In this document: positions 6,383 to 8,471 of the stretch, piece by piece
How positions within the stretch are numbered: position 1 is the stretch's first letter
Layout of the letters: each line of letters begins with the position of its first letter
From: an uncultured Burkholderiales bacterium
Lineage (GTDB): Bacteria; Pseudomonadota; Gammaproteobacteria; Burkholderiales; Burkholderiaceae_C
NCBI GenBank assembly: GCA_903953985.1
Contig: CAJBLW010000448.1
Span: forward strand, 1 to 8,471
Direction of reading: 5' to 3'
Length of the DNA: 8,471 bases
Notes under the pieces: generated by a model
Database searches by the model: none
Seen by the model: only the letters and a program-made list of their open reading frames with translations
What the model was told of the DNA's origin: nothing
Translations under genes and position numbers: made by a program

Positions 6383-7150
6383 ATGACATTTTTAGCCATC
6401 GACGTAGGCAATACCCGCCTGAAATGGGCGTTGTACGAGCAACCCAGTCCTCGTGCTGAATTGGTGGCGCACGGCGCCGAATTCCTCGAAAACATCGACC
6501 GGCTTTCGGAAGGCCCTTGGGCCCAGTTGCCTGTGCCAAGCCATATGCTGGGCTGCGAGGTGGCGGGTGATGCCATCAAGCGTCGCGTACAAGAGCAAAT
6601 GGATTTGTGGGATTTCCCGCCCCAGTGGGTGGTACCCAGCTTGCAAGAATCCGGGCTCATCAACGGGTACGACTATCCCTCGCGCTTGGGTGCAGACCGT
6701 TGGGTGGCCATGATTGGTGCGCGCCAGCGCATGTTGGCGCAGGGGGGGGCTGCGCGCCCGTTGGTGGTCGTCATGGTGGGCACAGCCGTCACGGTGGAAG
6801 CCATAGATGCAGAAGGGCGCTTTTTAGGTGGCCTGATCCTGCCTGGCCACGGCATCATGCTGCGTGCCCTCGAGTCGGGCACAGCCGGGTTGCATGTGCC
6901 AACAGGCGAGGTGACCCCCTTTCCCACCAACACCAGCGACGCCCTGACCAGCGGTGGTACTTACGCGATTGCCGGGGCTTGCGAGCGAATGGTGCAGCAC
7001 CTGCGAGATCAAACTCACCTAGAGCCGATGTGCATCATGACGGGCGGTGCAGGCTGGAAAATGGCCCCGAGCATGTCTGTGCAATTCGAACTCGTGGATA
7101 ACCTGATTTTTGATGGACTCTTGGCCATAGCCGAATCCCGCTTTGCCTGA
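6383..7150 (+). CDS. coaX: Type III pantothenate kinase
   Basis: CoaX phosphorylates pantothenate with ATP, the first step of coenzyme A synthesis in the cytoplasm. The 255-residue protein matches the usual length of about 250-260. Visible motifs are the phosphate-binding DVGNTRLKWA at 7-16, RLGADRW at 101-107 with the catalytic Asp at 105, GTAVTVEAID at 133-142, GGLILPG at 149-155 and ESGTAGL at 164-170. I place the start at ATG6383 (MTFLAIDVGN) because family members begin a few residues before DVGNT. The open frame extends back to ATG6254, but that would add 43 residues that overlap the bactofilin gene and resemble nothing in the family. No clear Shine-Dalgarno precedes ATG6383; the 46-base gap is taken up largely by a hairpin. 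In many Burkholderiales coaX follows birA. Here it follows bactofilin, so it may share that transcript or use its own weak promoter. The gene converges with tetR downstream. Confidence 0.94.
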   Translation: MTFLAIDVGNTRLKWALYEQPSPRAELVAHGAEFLENIDRLSEGPWAQLPVPSHMLGCEVAGDAIKRRVQEQMDLWDFPPQWVVPSLQESGLINGYDYPSRLGADRWVAMIGARQRMLAQGGAARPLVVVMVGTAVTVEAIDAEGRFLGGLILPGHGIMLRALESGTAGLHVPTGEVTPFPTNTSDALTSGGTYAIAGACERMVQHLRDQTHLEPMCIMTGGAGWKMAPSMSVQFELVDNLIFDGLLAIAESRFA

Positions 7151-7182
7151 AGGCCGCAGCGCAGCGCGGGTCAGGCGCCATG

Positions 7183-7848
7183 TCAGCGCTGAGTCGCGCT
7201 GTAGGCTGAGCTCAGGCCGCGCAGGTGATTTTGCAAGTCAGCGCTGGCCAAATATGGCGTCAGTAAAGCCAGCACATGCTGAGCCCCCCGGGTCAGTGCC
7301 AAACCTGCGTTGGCAGGCTCCATGGCGTGCCGTGGATCTCGAACATACTCATAACTGAGCCAATACGTCACCATCACCGACATGCTGGCTGAAAGGGTTT
7401 CGATGCTGTCCGGGTCGATGCGCATCAGACCCGCTGCCGCAAGTGATTCCAGCACCTGCCGAAACGCATGGGTCTTGCGCGTGAGCACGGCGTGAAAATG
7501 CATTTCCAGATGCCGGTTGCCCGACAACAAGTTGTTCAGGTCGCGGTACAAAAAGCGGTGGTTCCAGACTTGCTCAAAAAGCGAGTGCAGAAAAAACCAA
7601 GCGTCCTCAATGTCTCGCACATCCGGTGCAGCATCCAACAGGGCCAACATCGCGCTCTCGTATTGGTCAAACAGGTGGTTGACCAGCGCGTCCTTGGAAG
7701 CAAAGTGGTAGTAGAGGTTGCCGGGGCTGATGTTCAGTTCAGCTGAGATCAGCGTGGTGGAAACATTCGGTTCGCCAAACCGGTTGAACAGGCCCAGCGT
7801 CACCTCGGTGATGCGCTCAGCGGTGCGGCGGGGGGCTTTTTTGGCCAT
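7183..7848 (-). CDS. TetR-family transcriptional regulator, PhaD-like
   Basis: This 221-residue protein has an N-terminal TetR DNA-binding domain (about 9-57) and an all-helical ligand/dimer domain (about 60-205). The helix-turn-helix runs across about 31-49 and ends in ISPGNLYYHF (40-49), preceded by GEPNVST (25-31). That combination strongly recalls PhaD, the TetR-type regulator of pseudomonad PHA clusters, and related proteins with the PF13972-type C-terminal domain. A phasin gene lies 28 bases upstream on the same strand, so the two are probably co-transcribed and the regulator may control PHA granule genes, perhaps responding to an acyl-CoA intermediate. That target is an inference. The start at 7848 (MAKKAPRR) gives a normal TetR N-terminus, but no Shine-Dalgarno is obvious, so translation may be coupled to the phasin. 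The gene converges with coaX across 32 bases in which I see no terminator. Confidence 0.9.
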   Translation of the reverse strand: MAKKAPRRTAERITEVTLGLFNRFGEPNVSTTLISAELNISPGNLYYHFASKDALVNHLFDQYESAMLALLDAAPDVRDIEDAWFFLHSLFEQVWNHRFLYRDLNNLLSGNRHLEMHFHAVLTRKTHAFRQVLESLAAAGLMRIDPDSIETLSASMSVMVTYWLSYEYVRDPRHAMEPANAGLALTRGAQHVLALLTPYLASADLQNHLRGLSSAYSATQR

Positions 7849-7876
7849 GGCAAGTCAGCGGCGTCGGGCAGGTCGA

Positions 7877-8467
7877 TCAGGCCGATTTACTGCGCTGCTT
7901 TTTGGCGCTGGCCGATGAAGTCTTGGCGGCGGATTTGGCGACAGTTTTTGCGGCTGTTTTGCCCACAGAATTGACCAAGGGTTTCACCGAGGCTTGGCGT
8001 GCCGATTTCGACAAGGGCTTGGCCTTTTTGGCGGCACCCGGGTCTTGCTGTCTTGTGCTGCCGTTCATGCTGAGCCATTGCGTTTCGAGTTGAGTCACGC
8101 GGTCGTTGAGCATCTGGATGTCCAGCAGAGAGGGCATGCCCAGCCGATGCAAGGCCTTGGCCACGCGGTCTTCAAACAGGTGTTCCAGCTTGTCAACTCG
8201 CCCTGAGGCGGGTTGACCAAAGTCGGTGGTCAGGTGGCTCAGGCGTTCGGTGGCCTCTTGCAGGCGTTGTTGAGCTTCGGTCTGGCTTTTGCGCTGAAAG
8301 GCCAGTCCGTCGTTGACCAGTGCCTCAATCGCTTTACTGCCTTCTTGCTGCGCTTTGGCCAGCGCCCCCAAGCCTGCCAGCCAAACATGCTGCGCCGGCG
8401 GCGTCACGCTTTCAGAGGCGTTGGGATTGGGGTTGGTCTGGTGGGGGGTGTCTTTTGATGAGGCCAT
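7877..8467 (-). CDS. Phasin, polyhydroxyalkanoate granule-associated protein (PhaF/PhaI type)
   Basis: Phasins coat intracellular polyhydroxyalkanoate granules and control their number, size and partition. The 196-residue product begins with a low-complexity, Pro/Asn-rich stretch (1-24). The PhaF/PhaI-type core follows, with the hallmark WLAGLGALAKAQ at 29-40 and EALVNDG at 48-54. Residues 61-130 form a long amphipathic helix likely to make a coiled-coil oligomer (LEHLFEDRV at 94-102; LNDRVTQLE at 120-128). The tail from 146 is rich in Lys, Ala and Ser, with repeats such as KTAAKTVAKSAAKT (170-183). It resembles the histone H1-like DNA-binding tail of PhaF, which ties granules to the nucleoid. 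The start at 8467 is four bases from the window edge, so its ribosome site and promoter are not visible. It is probably the first gene of a phasin-tetR unit. A PHA synthase would be expected elsewhere in the genome. Confidence 0.9.
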   Translation of the reverse strand: MASSKDTPHQTNPNPNASESVTPPAQHVWLAGLGALAKAQQEGSKAIEALVNDGLAFQRKSQTEAQQRLQEATERLSHLTTDFGQPASGRVDKLEHLFEDRVAKALHRLGMPSLLDIQMLNDRVTQLETQWLSMNGSTRQQDPGAAKKAKPLSKSARQASVKPLVNSVGKTAAKTVAKSAAKTSSASAKKQRSKSA

Positions 8468-8471
8468 GGTG

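Noticed and set aside
7151..7200. Shared terminator between convergent coaX and tetR, including the CAGCGCTG palindrome at 7184-7191
   Set aside because: The palindrome has no loop, lies partly in the tetR coding end, and no T-run is present on either strand.
1..8471. A novel defence, mobile or other accessory system
   Set aside because: Every substantial open frame with coherent coding character belongs to a recognised housekeeping, transport, cell-wall or storage family. There are no transposases, repeats, toxin-antitoxin pairs or nuclease/helicase genes.

Overview
The window looks like ordinary chromosome from a high-GC betaproteobacterium, most likely order Burkholderiales and possibly Comamonadaceae. 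This rests on protein style and gene content, not on a search: a PhaF/PhaI-type phasin beside a PhaD-like TetR regulator, a type III pantothenate kinase, a bactofilin/M23 pair and a fused double-ATPase peptide transporter. No rRNA, tRNA, CRISPR array, insertion sequence, phage gene or integration site is visible.

Region 1 (1-4684, + strand) is a peptide/amide uptake and hydrolysis cluster. The last codons of an upstream gene, plausibly an ABC permease, overlap the start of a two-domain ATPase of the dipeptide/oligopeptide transporter class. An M81 (MlrC-like) metallopeptidase follows, interrupted by one in-frame TGA, and then an intact amidase-signature hydrolase. The likely logic is that the transporter imports small peptide- or amide-like compounds and the two hydrolases cleave them. 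The substrate cannot be read from the sequence.

Region 2 (4685-4908) is a 224-base gap with an extremely AT-rich core: 3 G/C in the 50 bases 4791-4840 and 14 in the 90 bases 4781-4870. It probably holds the promoter of the next block, and it ends in a small perfect inverted repeat just before the next ribosome binding site.

Region 3 (4909-7150, + strand) starts with a membrane-anchored M23 endopeptidase and a bactofilin, the classic pairing for local control of peptidoglycan cutting and cell shape. Then comes coaX, the first enzyme of coenzyme A synthesis. A perfect GAAA-loop hairpin lies between the bactofilin and coaX.

Region 4 (7183-8467, - strand) converges on coaX. It carries a phasin-family PHA granule protein with a lysine/alanine-rich tail, followed 28 bases downstream by a PhaD-like TetR regulator. 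This resembles the phaD-phaF-phaI neighbourhood known from pseudomonads.

I found no convincing new biological system. The observations most worth a second look are the single in-frame TGA in the M81 gene, the AT-rich island before the bactofilin module, and a possible bactofilin-docking N-terminal tail on the M23 enzyme.
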